Shown one piece after another: positions 36,118 to 43,138 of a stretch of 64,000 nt of DNA (position 1 is its first letter; each line of letters begins with the position of its first letter). The notes under the pieces were generated by a model. The model was not told where the DNA came from, ran no database searches, and was given only the letters and a program-made list of their open reading frames with translations. Source of the DNA: JANWXR01 sp964608265 (GTDB lineage: Bacteria > Chloroflexota > Anaerolineae > Anaerolineales > UBA6663); NCBI GenBank assembly GCA_964608265.1, contig CAZSNP010000002.1, positions 86,542-150,541 of the forward strand, in the 5' to 3' direction. Both the position numbers and the translations under genes were made by a program.

Positions 36118-37248
36118 TTATACAGCCGCACTTTGCAGAAACTCGCGCACGCGGGCCATGCTCTGCGCCCACGTTGGGTGGCGCTCAAAGCGCGCGCGGG
36201 CGGCAAGGCTCATCGCCCGCAACCGCTCGCCGTCAGCGAGCAGCGATTGGAGCGCGGCGGCCAGCGCCTTCGGGTCTTCGGGCGGCACGAGGCATCCATC
36301 CACGCCATCGGTGACGATCTCCCGAGCCGCGCCCGCCGTCGTCGCGATGACGGGCAACCCGTACGCCATCGCCTCGAGATACACAATCCCAAACCCCTCG
36401 TACGACGACGGCACGGCCAGCACGTGATGAGTTTCGAGCTGGGCGCGCAAATCGGCGGCCTCCAGACGACCGAGCAGCGACGCGCTGCGGCGCGTCTCTA
36501 CAATCGCGCGGATGCGGCGCACATATTTCAGATCAACGTCCAGCCGTCCGACCACTGTCAGGCGCCATTCGCCCCGCACTTGCGCCAGTGCGGCGAGCAA
36601 CGTGTGCAGCCCCTTGCGCGGGATGACGTTGCCGAGGAACAGAATCCGTAACGGCCCGGCAGAGGTCGCGCGGGCCTCGATCTGCGCGGTTGTGAGGCCG
36701 GGTCGCATGTGATCGGCGGCGGGGTGGGCGACGATGACCCTCACCCCACCCTCACCCCCCTCCCCCCTCTCCCGCTGGGAGAGGGGGGAGGGGTGGCGCG
36801 TAGCGCCGGGGAGGGGGGTGAGGGCGCTCACCGCCGCGCGCGTCGTCTCACTGTTGAAGACAAAGCCATCAACGCTCCGCAGATATTCGCGCTCGAGGCG
36901 GCGATACAGCGCGTTCTGCCACGCCGGGCGCAGCTCGCTGCAACGCAAGTGATGGACGATGCTGACGACGGGGTAGCGAACGCGGGGCCGCAGCCAGCGG
37001 TTGAGCAAAAACAACGAGGGGTGATTCAGCTCATCCTGCAACAACACATCCCATCGAGCCGCACGTAATTGTCGCCGCAGCGTCCCCGAGACGTTATCGG
37101 CCAGGTGGGCGGCGTAGTTGCGCCACGGCACCGAGACGATTTCGACCTCATCGCCCGCCGCGCGCAAGTGCTCAACCAGTTTGCGGTCGTAGAGGTAGCC
37201 GCCGGAGAGGGTATCGAGCGAGCCGTAGACGAGGAGGCCGACGCGCAT
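36118..37248 (-). CDS. GT4-family glycosyltransferase with an in-frame palindromic repeat
   Basis: In this 376-residue GT-B enzyme the N-terminal domain starts RVGLLVYGSLDTLSGGYLYD. The C-terminal domain has ILFLGNVIPRKGLHTLL, PSSYEGFGIVYLEAMAYG (EX7E) and VPPEDPKALAAAL. Near residue 150 the chain reads ATRHPSPLSQRERGEGGEGG, encoded by the palindromic repeat at 36738-36823, inserted at the interdomain linker. The gene follows a PTPS-like gene in a ribA-ribD-dehydrogenase-methyltransferase cluster, so a glycosylated small-molecule product is possible; that is inference. ATG 37248 is preferred over a TTG two codons upstream. Confidence 0.9.
   Translation of the reverse strand: MRVGLLVYGSLDTLSGGYLYDRKLVEHLRAAGDEVEIVSVPWRNYAAHLADNVSGTLRRQLRAARWDVLLQDELNHPSLFLLNRWLRPRVRYPVVSIVHHLRCSELRPAWQNALYRRLEREYLRSVDGFVFNSETTRAAVSALTPLPGATRHPSPLSQRERGEGGEGGVRVIVAHPAADHMRPGLTTAQIEARATSAGPLRILFLGNVIPRKGLHTLLAALAQVRGEWRLTVVGRLDVDLKYVRRIRAIVETRRSASLLGRLEAADLRAQLETHHVLAVPSSYEGFGIVYLEAMAYGLPVIATTAGAAREIVTDGVDGCLVPPEDPKALAAALQSLLADGERLRAMSLAARARFERHPTWAQSMARVREFLQSAAV
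36738..36823. repeat. In-frame palindromic repeat with CTCTCCCGCTGGGAGAG core
   Basis: Nested complementarity: CCCTCACCCCCCTCC-type left arm, core CTCTCCCGCTGGGAGAG, and right arm GGGGAGGGGGGTGAGGG. It lies inside the glycosyltransferase gene and does not break the frame. Confidence 0.85.
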
Positions 37249-37254
37249 GGACAA

Positions 37255-37337
37255 AAGGCAAAGGCAGACAGCACAAGGCGGAGGGCAGAAACCCCGCCGC
37301 AGTCTGCCCTCTGCCTATGGCTGACTGCCTACTGCTT
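37255..37337. repeat. Inverted repeat with AGGCAGA/AGGGCAGA units
   Basis: The left arm (37255-37289) and the reverse complement of the right arm (37302-37337) agree closely (AAGGCAGACAGC against AGGCAGTCAGCC; both end in GGGCAGA). The right arm contains the stop codon and last residues of the PTPS-like gene. Confidence 0.87.
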
Positions 37338-37707
37338 TCCGAAAAGACGCCCACGCGATCTCGTTTTCCCATAGCTTCACCGTCAGCGCCGTAAGCGTCT
37401 CAGCCCGGATGCGTTCGGCGAGCATGAGGCACACGATGCGGCTGAAATGTTCGATGCTGGGATTGAGGCCGCCGAACTCGGGCAGGTCGTTGAGGGTTTG
37501 ATCGCGGTAGTGCGCGACCAGCGCGTTGAGGTGATGCTCGATGTCCACGATGTCAACGAGGTATCCGTGTTGATCGAGCCGCTCCCCTTCGAGTTGCAGC
37601 TCGATCACGTAGTGATGCGAGTGCTTGAGATTCTCCGCCCCCCAGTCGCCCCCGACCAAAAAGTGCTGCGCGACGAAGTCGCGTTTGACGGCTACGGTGT
37701 ACGTCAT
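37315..37707 (-). CDS. 6-pyruvoyltetrahydropterin synthase-like protein with Glu in place of the catalytic Cys
   Basis: This 130-residue protein has the QueD/PTPS tunnelling fold with zinc ligands His15 (FVAQHF) and the HSH pair (His29, His31; NLKHSHHYVIEL), and the conserved C-terminal Glu region (TALTVKLWENEIAWASF). In canonical PTPS and QueD the motif is Cys-x3-His-Gly-His. Here the Cys position is Glu (AENLKHSH). Glu replacement is known from the PTPS-III subgroup, which makes 6-hydroxymethyl-dihydropterin instead of 6-pyruvoyl-tetrahydropterin; membership here is inferred. The ATG at 37707 overlaps the upstream stop (ATGA). The last residues (AVGSQP) and the TAG are encoded by an inverted repeat. 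Confidence 0.82.
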   Translation of the reverse strand: MTYTVAVKRDFVAQHFLVGGDWGAENLKHSHHYVIELQLEGERLDQHGYLVDIVDIEHHLNALVAHYRDQTLNDLPEFGGLNPSIEHFSRIVCLMLAERIRAETLTALTVKLWENEIAWASFRKAVGSQP

Positions 37708-38540
37708 GGTTTCTCCCACAGCAAAGCGTGATAACGCGTCCAGCCCTCGCGCAGACAGCGTTGCAGCGCGGTGCTGCCGCGCAGGCTCGCCCAGTAGACG
37801 CCGCGCAACACCGGCAGCCGCAGCAGGCCGTGGCCGATGGAGGTGAGCCAGGGGTGGAGGGTGCGGATGTGCGGCGTGAGGTCACGGTCTTCGAGGAGGC
37901 GGAATCCGGCGGCAGCGGCCGGCGCGTGCGCGGCGGCAACGGTATCCAGGTTTTGCACCTGCCAGCCGGCGCGGAACGTGGCCAGCCAGCGGGCGGCCGC
38001 CTCGCTCGGCGGGTGCGGCTGCGCGGCGAAGTCATCGCACACGAGGAGGCGGCCACCGGGGCGCAACGCTCGCGCGGCCTCGCGGAAAAAGCGCGCCGGG
38101 TCTTCGGCATGGATGAAGGCTTCGATCGCATACGCGCCGTCGAACGAGCCGAGGTCGGGCAGGTGCAGCATATCGCCGAGCACGAACGTGCATTGCGGCC
38201 CGAGGCCGAGGCGGGCCGCGCGCTCCGTCGCCATCTGCGCCTGCACCGCGCTCAGGGTGATGCCGGTGAGGTGGATGGCCAGCCGCTGCGCCAACCATGT
38301 CGCCGTGCCGCCGACGCCGCAGCCGAGGTCAAGCACACGGGCTGAGGCCGTGAGCGCCGGCAGAAGCGCATCGCGCACAAGTTGATTGAGATACTCGAAC
38401 GATTCAACCTCGGTGCGCACGCCCGGCGCCCAGATCTGACGGTGGATGGCGGCGACCTGGAAGCCGCTGCCGCCGACGCGCAGAAACGCCGCCGTGTTGC
38501 GGTCGTAATATTCGGCGACGGAGGCGGTGCGCTCATTCAT
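37704..38540 (-). CDS. SAM-dependent methyltransferase
   Basis: This 278-residue class I methyltransferase carries motif I VLDLGCGVGGTATWLA, a second motif GDMLHLPDLGSFDGAYAIEAFIHAEDPARFF and RALRPGGRLLVCDDF. The region YYDRNTAAFLRVGGSG at the N-terminus is shared with sterol/tocopherol-type C-methyltransferases, but substrate specificity cannot be read off. ATG 38540 (MNERTASVAEYYD) overlaps the end of the dehydrogenase gene by 8 nt, and the stop overlaps the start of the PTPS-like gene by 4 nt, so these genes are tightly coupled. Confidence 0.88.
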   Translation of the reverse strand: MNERTASVAEYYDRNTAAFLRVGGSGFQVAAIHRQIWAPGVRTEVESFEYLNQLVRDALLPALTASARVLDLGCGVGGTATWLAQRLAIHLTGITLSAVQAQMATERAARLGLGPQCTFVLGDMLHLPDLGSFDGAYAIEAFIHAEDPARFFREAARALRPGGRLLVCDDFAAQPHPPSEAAARWLATFRAGWQVQNLDTVAAAHAPAAAAGFRLLEDRDLTPHIRTLHPWLTSIGHGLLRLPVLRGVYWASLRGSTALQRCLREGWTRYHALLWEKP

Positions 38541-39528
38541 AGATGAAGATGACCTGCAGCGCCTCATGCGAACACTGGTCAATGAGCTGATACGCGCGGC
38601 CCGCCTCGGCCAGTGGGAAGCGGTGGGTGATGAGCCGGGCGGGTTGCACCTCGGCCAGCATGTGCCACGCCACCTCGAGCCGGCGTGCCTTCGTCCAGCG
38701 CGCGAGCAGATCGGGGGTGAGGCTGCTCACCTGGCTGGAGATCAGCCGCAGTCGCGCGCGGTGAAACTTCCCGCCGAGGTCCACCGCGTGCCGCTTCTCG
38801 CCGTACCACGAGCCGACGACGATGCGGCCACCGAAGCCAGTGGCGGCAATCGCATCGTCGAGCGCCGTCGGTGAGCCGGTGAGTTCGTAGGCCAGATCAA
38901 CGTCCAAACCCGACAAGTCTGAGAAACCTGTCAGGTCTTTCGGAAAATGCGCGCCCAGACGTTGCGACCACTCACGGCGCAGCGCGATTTTGTCGAAGGT
39001 GACGAGCGCGGCCAGCGGCAGGCGCGCCAGCAGCGCGGTGGTGAGCAGCCCGACCACCCCCTGCCCGAAGACGGCCACACGCTCGCCGAGCAGCGGCGCG
39101 CCGTCGAGCAGAAAGTTGACCGCGCTTTCCATGTTCGGCAGAAAGACAGCGGTCTCGGGCGCGAGGTCGTCGGGCAACGGGTGTAGCTCCGCCAGCGGCG
39201 CGGTGAAATGGCTGGTGTGCGGCTGAAAGCTGAAGACGAGCCGGTCGCGCCAGTCCGCGTCAACGCCTGCGCCGAGTTCGACCACGCGGCCTACGGTCGA
39301 ATAGCCATAGCGCAGCGGATACTCAAGCTGCCCGCTCAGCGCGCCGATGCTGTCATCCACCCGCATCGCGTGGGGAAACTCACCACGATAGATCAGCATC
39401 TCGGTTCCGGGGCTGATGGCCGAGCACACGGTTTGCACCAGCGCCTCGCCCGCGTGCGGCAGGTCGAGCGCTTCGGCGCGCACCTCGAGGCGGTGCGGGG
39501 CGGTGAACCAGAGCGAGGTGCGGTTCAT
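38533..39528 (-). CDS. Zinc-type alcohol dehydrogenase-like (MDR) oxidoreductase
   Basis: This 331-residue MDR protein has a GroES-like N-terminal half (SAISPGTEMLIYRGEFPH, PLRYGYSTVGRVVELG) and a Rossmann half (LLGERVAVFGQGVVGLLTTALLA). It lacks the catalytic Cys-Gly-Thr-Asp and the Cys-rich structural zinc loop of classical ADHs; the position is SPGTE. Such 'SPGTE' members are often found in natural-product or cofactor clusters. An in-frame palindrome (38906-38940) encodes KDLTGFSDLSGL. The start overlaps the upstream ribD-like stop (ATGA). The substrate is unknown. Confidence 0.85.
   Translation of the reverse strand: MNRTSLWFTAPHRLEVRAEALDLPHAGEALVQTVCSAISPGTEMLIYRGEFPHAMRVDDSIGALSGQLEYPLRYGYSTVGRVVELGAGVDADWRDRLVFSFQPHTSHFTAPLAELHPLPDDLAPETAVFLPNMESAVNFLLDGAPLLGERVAVFGQGVVGLLTTALLARLPLAALVTFDKIALRREWSQRLGAHFPKDLTGFSDLSGLDVDLAYELTGSPTALDDAIAATGFGGRIVVGSWYGEKRHAVDLGGKFHRARLRLISSQVSSLTPDLLARWTKARRLEVAWHMLAEVQPARLITHRFPLAEAGRAYQLIDQCSHEALQVIFIYE
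38906..38940. repeat. In-frame palindrome with GACCTGACAGGTTT unit
   Basis: AAACCCGACAAGTCT and AACCTGTCAGGTCTTT form an imperfect inverted pair inside the dehydrogenase gene, without a frameshift. Confidence 0.6.
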
Positions 39529-40196
39529 GGCACTCCCTCACCCCCGGCCCCTCTCCCGCTGGCAGAGGGGAGTTCGCCTTCGACAACCAAATCGTCACCC
39601 AGTCGGCGGTATTGAACGCCGTGCAATGACATGTCCAGCCGTGCCGCAATCGCCTTCAGGCCGCCGATGAAGCGCGGGGCAATGGTGAGGCTGACGCGCT
39701 GAGCGAGCCGCTGCGCGAGGAAGGCGGTGAGGACGCGCGCGCCGCCCTCCACCATCAGCGTGTCAATTCCCCGCGCGCCGAGTTCATCGAGCAGCGCGGG
39801 CAGGGCGACGTGACCGGCCTCATCCCTCGGCAGGCGCAGCACGCACGCGCCGGCCGCCTCGAGCGCAGACTGGCGTTCATGCGGCGCGGCCTCCGTGGCC
39901 GCAATCCAAACGGAATGGCTGGGATGGCGCAGCAAACGCGCGGTCAGCGGAAAGCGCAATTGGCTGTCGAGCACGATGGGCTGAGGGTTGGGGCCGGCGG
40001 CATACCGCACCGTGAGTTGCGGGTCATCCGCGAGCACGGTGCCCAGGCCGATGAGGATTGCCGCGTGCGCGGCGCGAAGTGAGTGCGTGTACGCGAGCGA
40101 CTCCGGGCCGCTCAGCGCGAGCGGTTGGCCGGGGCCGGCGGCGAGGCTGCCATCGAGGCTCTGGGCGAAGGCAAGGGTGGCGGTCGGGCGAGGCAT
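39525..40196 (-). CDS. RibD C-terminal (reductase) domain protein
   Basis: This 223-residue protein consists only of the RibD_C/DHFR-like reductase domain (TLAFAQSLDGSLAAGPGQPLALSG, ILIGLGTVLADDPQLTVR, LMVEGGARVLTAFL, VSLTIAPRFIGG). It lacks the deaminase half of RibD. In riboflavin synthesis this domain reduces the ribosylamino-pyrimidine with NADPH. Stand-alone homologues also serve archaeal-type riboflavin, methanopterin and other pathways. Its C-terminus (ELPSASGRGAGGEGVP) is encoded by a CTCTCCCGCTGG-type repeat. It starts 18 nt after ribA and overlaps the dehydrogenase start by 4 nt. Confidence 0.87.
   Translation of the reverse strand: MPRPTATLAFAQSLDGSLAAGPGQPLALSGPESLAYTHSLRAAHAAILIGLGTVLADDPQLTVRYAAGPNPQPIVLDSQLRFPLTARLLRHPSHSVWIAATEAAPHERQSALEAAGACVLRLPRDEAGHVALPALLDELGARGIDTLMVEGGARVLTAFLAQRLAQRVSLTIAPRFIGGLKAIAARLDMSLHGVQYRRLGDDLVVEGELPSASGRGAGGEGVP
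39538..39572. repeat. Palindromic repeat CCCCTCTCCCGCTGGCAGAGGGG at the 3' end of the ribD-like gene
   Basis: The core CCTCTCCCGCTGGCAGAGG lies within the last codons of the reductase gene and supplies its C-terminal residues. It shares its core with repeats at 12410-12550 and 36738-36823. Confidence 0.75.
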
Positions 40197-40214
40197 CCGG
40201 AGCGCGTCGCAGAA

Positions 40215-40835
40215 TCACGCGCCCGAACCGTTCGGCGGCAGGGTGAGCAAATGGCGCATCTTCTCGACCTTGGTGCGAAGGTAATGCGCGTTGTCGGGCG
40301 TCACGCTGGCTTCGAGCGGCACGCGGTCCGAGACGGCCACGCCGAGCGCGCGCAGGCTCTCGATCTTGTTCGGATTGTTGGTGATCAGGCGGATGGAGGC
40401 CACATCCCAATCTTTGAGGATGCGGGCGGCGACGGTGTAATCGCGCTCGTCGGCCTGGTGGCCGAGGATGAGGTTGGCGTCCACCGTATCGTAACCTTCA
40501 TCCTGCAAATTGTACGCGCGCAACTTATTCAGCAGGCCGATACCGCGCCCTTCCTGTCGCAGGTAAATGACCATGCCGCAGCCAGCCTCGGCAATGAGCG
40601 TCATGGCGCGGTGGAGTTGCTCCCCGCAATCACAGCGCTGCGACCCAAGCACATCGCCGGTGAAACACTCGGAATGGACGCGCACCAGCAAATCACGCTG
40701 GCCCCAAACTTCGCCGGTGAGCAGGGCCAGGTGTTCCTTGTCATCCTGATTGTTGTGATACAGGCACAGTTGAAACTCGCCCTCGAAGGCAGGGATGCGG
40801 GCAACGGCCATCCGTTCAATCTGCAACGCACTCAT
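40215..40835 (-). CDS. ribA: GTP cyclohydrolase II
   Basis: This 206-residue protein is a full-length RibA with zinc-binding Cys57, Cys68 and Cys70 (ECFTGDVLGSQRCDCGEQL), the RQEGRGIGLLNKLRAYNLQ loop, and C-terminal GTP contacts (RLITNNPNKIESLRALG). It opens GTP to 2,5-diamino-6-ribosylamino-4-pyrimidinone 5'-phosphate, formate and pyrophosphate. It is not fused to a RibB domain, and no other riboflavin genes or RFN element lie next to it. The neighbours suggest a pterin- or flavin-like product. It follows a small membrane protein gene by 20 nt. Confidence 0.95.
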   Translation of the reverse strand: MSALQIERMAVARIPAFEGEFQLCLYHNNQDDKEHLALLTGEVWGQRDLLVRVHSECFTGDVLGSQRCDCGEQLHRAMTLIAEAGCGMVIYLRQEGRGIGLLNKLRAYNLQDEGYDTVDANLILGHQADERDYTVAARILKDWDVASIRLITNNPNKIESLRALGVAVSDRVPLEASVTPDNAHYLRTKVEKMRHLLTLPPNGSGA

Positions 40836-40855
40836 AGCAATCCGGGTCCGTATGT

Positions 40856-41221
40856 CTACGCCTCCGACCGCAAGTGAAGCCAGGTGGCAACGATGAGCAG
40901 AACTTCGATGATCTTGTCCGCCCAGCCGATCTGCCCCAGAAAAGTAGTAAAGCTCTTATCGCCAATCGCCACCCACGCCACGATGGTAACGGCCGTGAAG
41001 CCGATCAGCGCGTAGTGAGCCCAGCCCGGGCGACCGGCCAGAAAATCCGAAATGACCGGCAGGTTGAACGCCACCGCCCCCATCAATACGAGATAGCCCA
41101 GCCCATTCAGAATAAAGGGGATTCCCGCTGGAATGCCTTGCAACAGAACCAGATACCAGTGGATGCCAACCGTCGCCAGCGTCAACACGATAATGACTAA
41201 GCGAAGGGTCGAGCGGCTCAT
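40856..41221 (-). CDS. Small four-helix membrane protein of unknown function
   Basis: This 121-residue protein has four hydrophobic segments (about 7-26, 35-56, 68-88 and 98-117) and few polar loops. No catalytic motif is seen and the family is not recognised. GAGGAGAAG lies at good spacing before the ATG at 41221. It is the first gene of the ribA cluster transcript, 20 nt before ribA. Confidence 0.75.
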   Translation of the reverse strand: MSRSTLRLVIIVLTLATVGIHWYLVLLQGIPAGIPFILNGLGYLVLMGAVAFNLPVISDFLAGRPGWAHYALIGFTAVTIVAWVAIGDKSFTTFLGQIGWADKIIEVLLIVATWLHLRSEA

Positions 41222-41322
41222 GCGTTCTTCTCCTCGGTATACGATTGCGGTCGGCCTGGGTGCCGATGGGTTAGGGCGATTTTATCATTCAATTAGGTGA
41301 GATGGGGATGAGCACTCGCATC

Positions 41323-41423
41323 GTGTGCACGCACGAGTTGTCTGTCGAAGCCGCATCCTGAGCGGAGCGGGCTGCCGTTGCCCGCGCAGTCGAAGGAGCG
41401 GCTGACATCCTGTGCGTGCACAC
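41323..41423. repeat. 101-bp element bounded by perfect 12-bp inverted repeats
   Basis: GTGTGCACGCAC (41323-41334) and GTGCGTGCACAC (41412-41423) are exact complements. The interior holds CATCCTGAGCGGAGCGGG-like and GTCGAAGGAGCGG-like sequence typical of dispersed palindromes. Confidence 0.7.
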
Positions 41424-41655
41424 CTCGCATCACGTATCAGGCAAACTACGCGAAGGTCGCGTTGCCGCGCGGCATCCAAACCATCAGCATCCCACCCAGC
41501 TTCCGCCGCCACTTTAAGCGCCCAAGCCTCCCCGCCAACCGACCGAGTCAGCCGCGCCAATCCGATCGAGTTTCAGCCAAAGGGTTGTCCGTCCGGGCAT
41601 CGCCTCACGCGCCCAGGCCGGGCACGACAACCCTCGGCCAGGCGGCGATCCGCAA

Positions 41656-41719
41656 ATAGAACATATCATCTAAACTTTAAGGCTGCGTTCTATTGCATCT
41701 GAAACTTTTGTTCTATAAT
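41656..41719 (+). promoter_or_regulatory. AT-rich promoter with three ATAGAAC half-sites
   Basis: TTGCAT (41693-41698), a 15-bp spacer and TATAAT (41714-41719) suggest a promoter. ATAGAAC occurs at 41656-41662, and its complement GTTCTAT at 41687-41693 and 41710-41716, touching the -35 and -10. The arrangement suggests a repressor operator; the identity is unknown (a LexA-like GAAC/GTTC half-site is one idea). Confidence 0.55.
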
Positions 41720-41839
41720 GTTGGCGCAAACAAGTTGAGCCGCGATCATCTTCCATAGTCGTCCATTGCCCCGCAGCCGTTCGGTGATCGCTTTGCCGCC
41801 GGATGACTCCGATTCGTTTTCGACAACAAGGTGCCGACT

Positions 41840-42850
41840 ATGGAGACTTCAGTGAATCGCGATTACTTGAATTTCCAATCTGATCGCATCGAGCGGGTGT
41901 TGGCATCGCATCGGGTCCCGGTTCGGGTGCACGGCGGGACGGTTTCACCGCGCTGGATCAGGTTTCACCTCACCCCGGCGCTTGGCGCCCGCATCGCAAC
42001 CGTTCGAAATCTTTCAGAGGAACTTGCGCTTGCGCTGGGGGCGCAGGATATACGCATCGCTCGCGAAGGCGAGTCACTTGCGGTGGAAATGCCGCGCCCC
42101 GATGCAGAACCGGTGCGCCTGCTGCCGCTGCTCAAAAGCCTCGGCGGCATCCCGCCCCTCACCGCCTGCCTCGGCCTGGCCGAGGACGGTCGCCCCCTCC
42201 TCATCCGGCTTCCTTCCCCGGAAGTCGCCCACGTCCTGGTGGCAGGCGCAACCGGTTCGGGCAAGACGGACTTGATGCGGGCGATGCTGATCTCGCTCGC
42301 GCTCCATAACCGCCAATCGAAATTGCAGATCGCGCTGATCGACCCGAAGGGGCGCGGCTTCGGCCCGATCGTGGCCCTGCCGCATGCGCTCGGCGACATC
42401 GCCTCCGAGCCGGGCGCGGCCGTGATCCTGCTGCAACGATTGGTGGCCGAAATGGAACGCCGCGATCGCGAAGGTGTGTCGTCCCCGCATATCGTCATCG
42501 CCGTGGATGAGCTGTACGATTTGTTGATGACGGGCGGCAAGGAAGTTGAGATCGCGCTGGTGCGCATCGCGCAACGCGGGCGCGAGGCCGGTCTACATCT
42601 GATTGCCGGCGTGCAGAAACCATCGGCAGCGGCCATCGGCGGGATGCTGAAGGCGAATTTCCCGGTGCGGCTGGTGGGCAAGGTCTCCAGCGGCGAAGAT
42701 GCCCGGATGGCGGCGGGTGTGTCGGGCACGGGAGCCGAGAAGCTCACCGGGCGCGGCGATTTTGTCGCAGTGGCGTCGGGCCAGGTGATTCGCTTTCAAG
42801 CGGCCTGGTTGCCGCCGCGCGATTGGGATTCGGTTGCGACTCGTTTCTAA
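41840..42850 (+). CDS. Soluble FtsK/SpoIIIE-like DNA translocase ATPase
   Basis: This 336-residue protein corresponds to the FtsK alpha and beta motor domains without the membrane part or the C-terminal gamma DNA-reading domain. The N-terminal region (SDRIERVLASHRVPVRVHGGTVSPRW) matches the FtsK alpha subdomain. Walker A is GATGSGKT (136-143), Walker B is HIVIAVDEL (217-225) and a conserved LIDPKGRGF follows Walker A. It lacks the tumour-like gamma winged helix needed for KOPS-guided dif resolution, so a chromosome-segregation role is unlikely. ATG 41840 is chosen because AAGGTG lies 6 nt upstream; a GTG three codons earlier is possible. It leads a tight four-gene cassette. Confidence 0.88.
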   Translation: METSVNRDYLNFQSDRIERVLASHRVPVRVHGGTVSPRWIRFHLTPALGARIATVRNLSEELALALGAQDIRIAREGESLAVEMPRPDAEPVRLLPLLKSLGGIPPLTACLGLAEDGRPLLIRLPSPEVAHVLVAGATGSGKTDLMRAMLISLALHNRQSKLQIALIDPKGRGFGPIVALPHALGDIASEPGAAVILLQRLVAEMERRDREGVSSPHIVIAVDELYDLLMTGGKEVEIALVRIAQRGREAGLHLIAGVQKPSAAAIGGMLKANFPVRLVGKVSSGEDARMAAGVSGTGAEKLTGRGDFVAVASGQVIRFQAAWLPPRDWDSVATRF

Positions 42851-42862
42851 AGTGAGGCCTAC

Positions 42863-43138
42863 ATGGATATCGGTATGCTGTGGAAGGATGATGATGGCCG
42901 GCGCTCTTTGCAGGAAAAAGTGGCGCGCGCCGTTGACTACTATCAACAGAAATATGGCGAGCAGCCGACCGTGTGCGTGATCCATCCGCACATGTTGCCC
43001 GACGGCGTGGAAGCGACGGCGGGCGTGCGGCTGCTGACGGCCAAGACCGTGCAGATCAATCACTTCTGGCTGGGTGTTGAGAACGGCGCCCCAGTCGTGC
43101 AGCGATCACGCACCTCACGCCGGGCGGTGCCAGCATGA
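42863..43138 (+). CDS. Small conserved-looking hypothetical protein of the FtsK cassette
   Basis: This 91-residue soluble protein has no signal peptide. The middle part EKVARAVDYYQQKYGEQPTVCVIHPHMLP looks like an alpha/beta unit with a buried strand, and LTAKTVQINHFWLGV ends the conserved-looking part. I recall similar proteins beside FtsK-like genes in Chloroflexota but cannot name a family. It starts 12 nt after the ATPase stop behind GTGAGG and overlaps the next gene by 4 nt. Confidence 0.75.
   Translation: MDIGMLWKDDDGRRSLQEKVARAVDYYQQKYGEQPTVCVIHPHMLPDGVEATAGVRLLTAKTVQINHFWLGVENGAPVVQRSRTSRRAVPA

Larger units (their letters stand above)
41222..41839. other. 618-bp intergenic region with repeats and a divergent regulatory zone
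   Basis: No credible gene was found; short open frames on both strands have no recognisable family. It contains an inverted pair (41323-41423), unassigned GC-rich sequence (about 41430-41640) that could be gene debris, and an AT-rich promoter zone (41650-41725). Confidence 0.6.

Noticed and set aside
41285..41659. Two short open frames (minus 91 codons, plus 93 codons) before the FtsK cassette
   Set aside because: They overlap each other, have no Shine-Dalgarno and show no family pattern; the region is more likely debris or regulatory.
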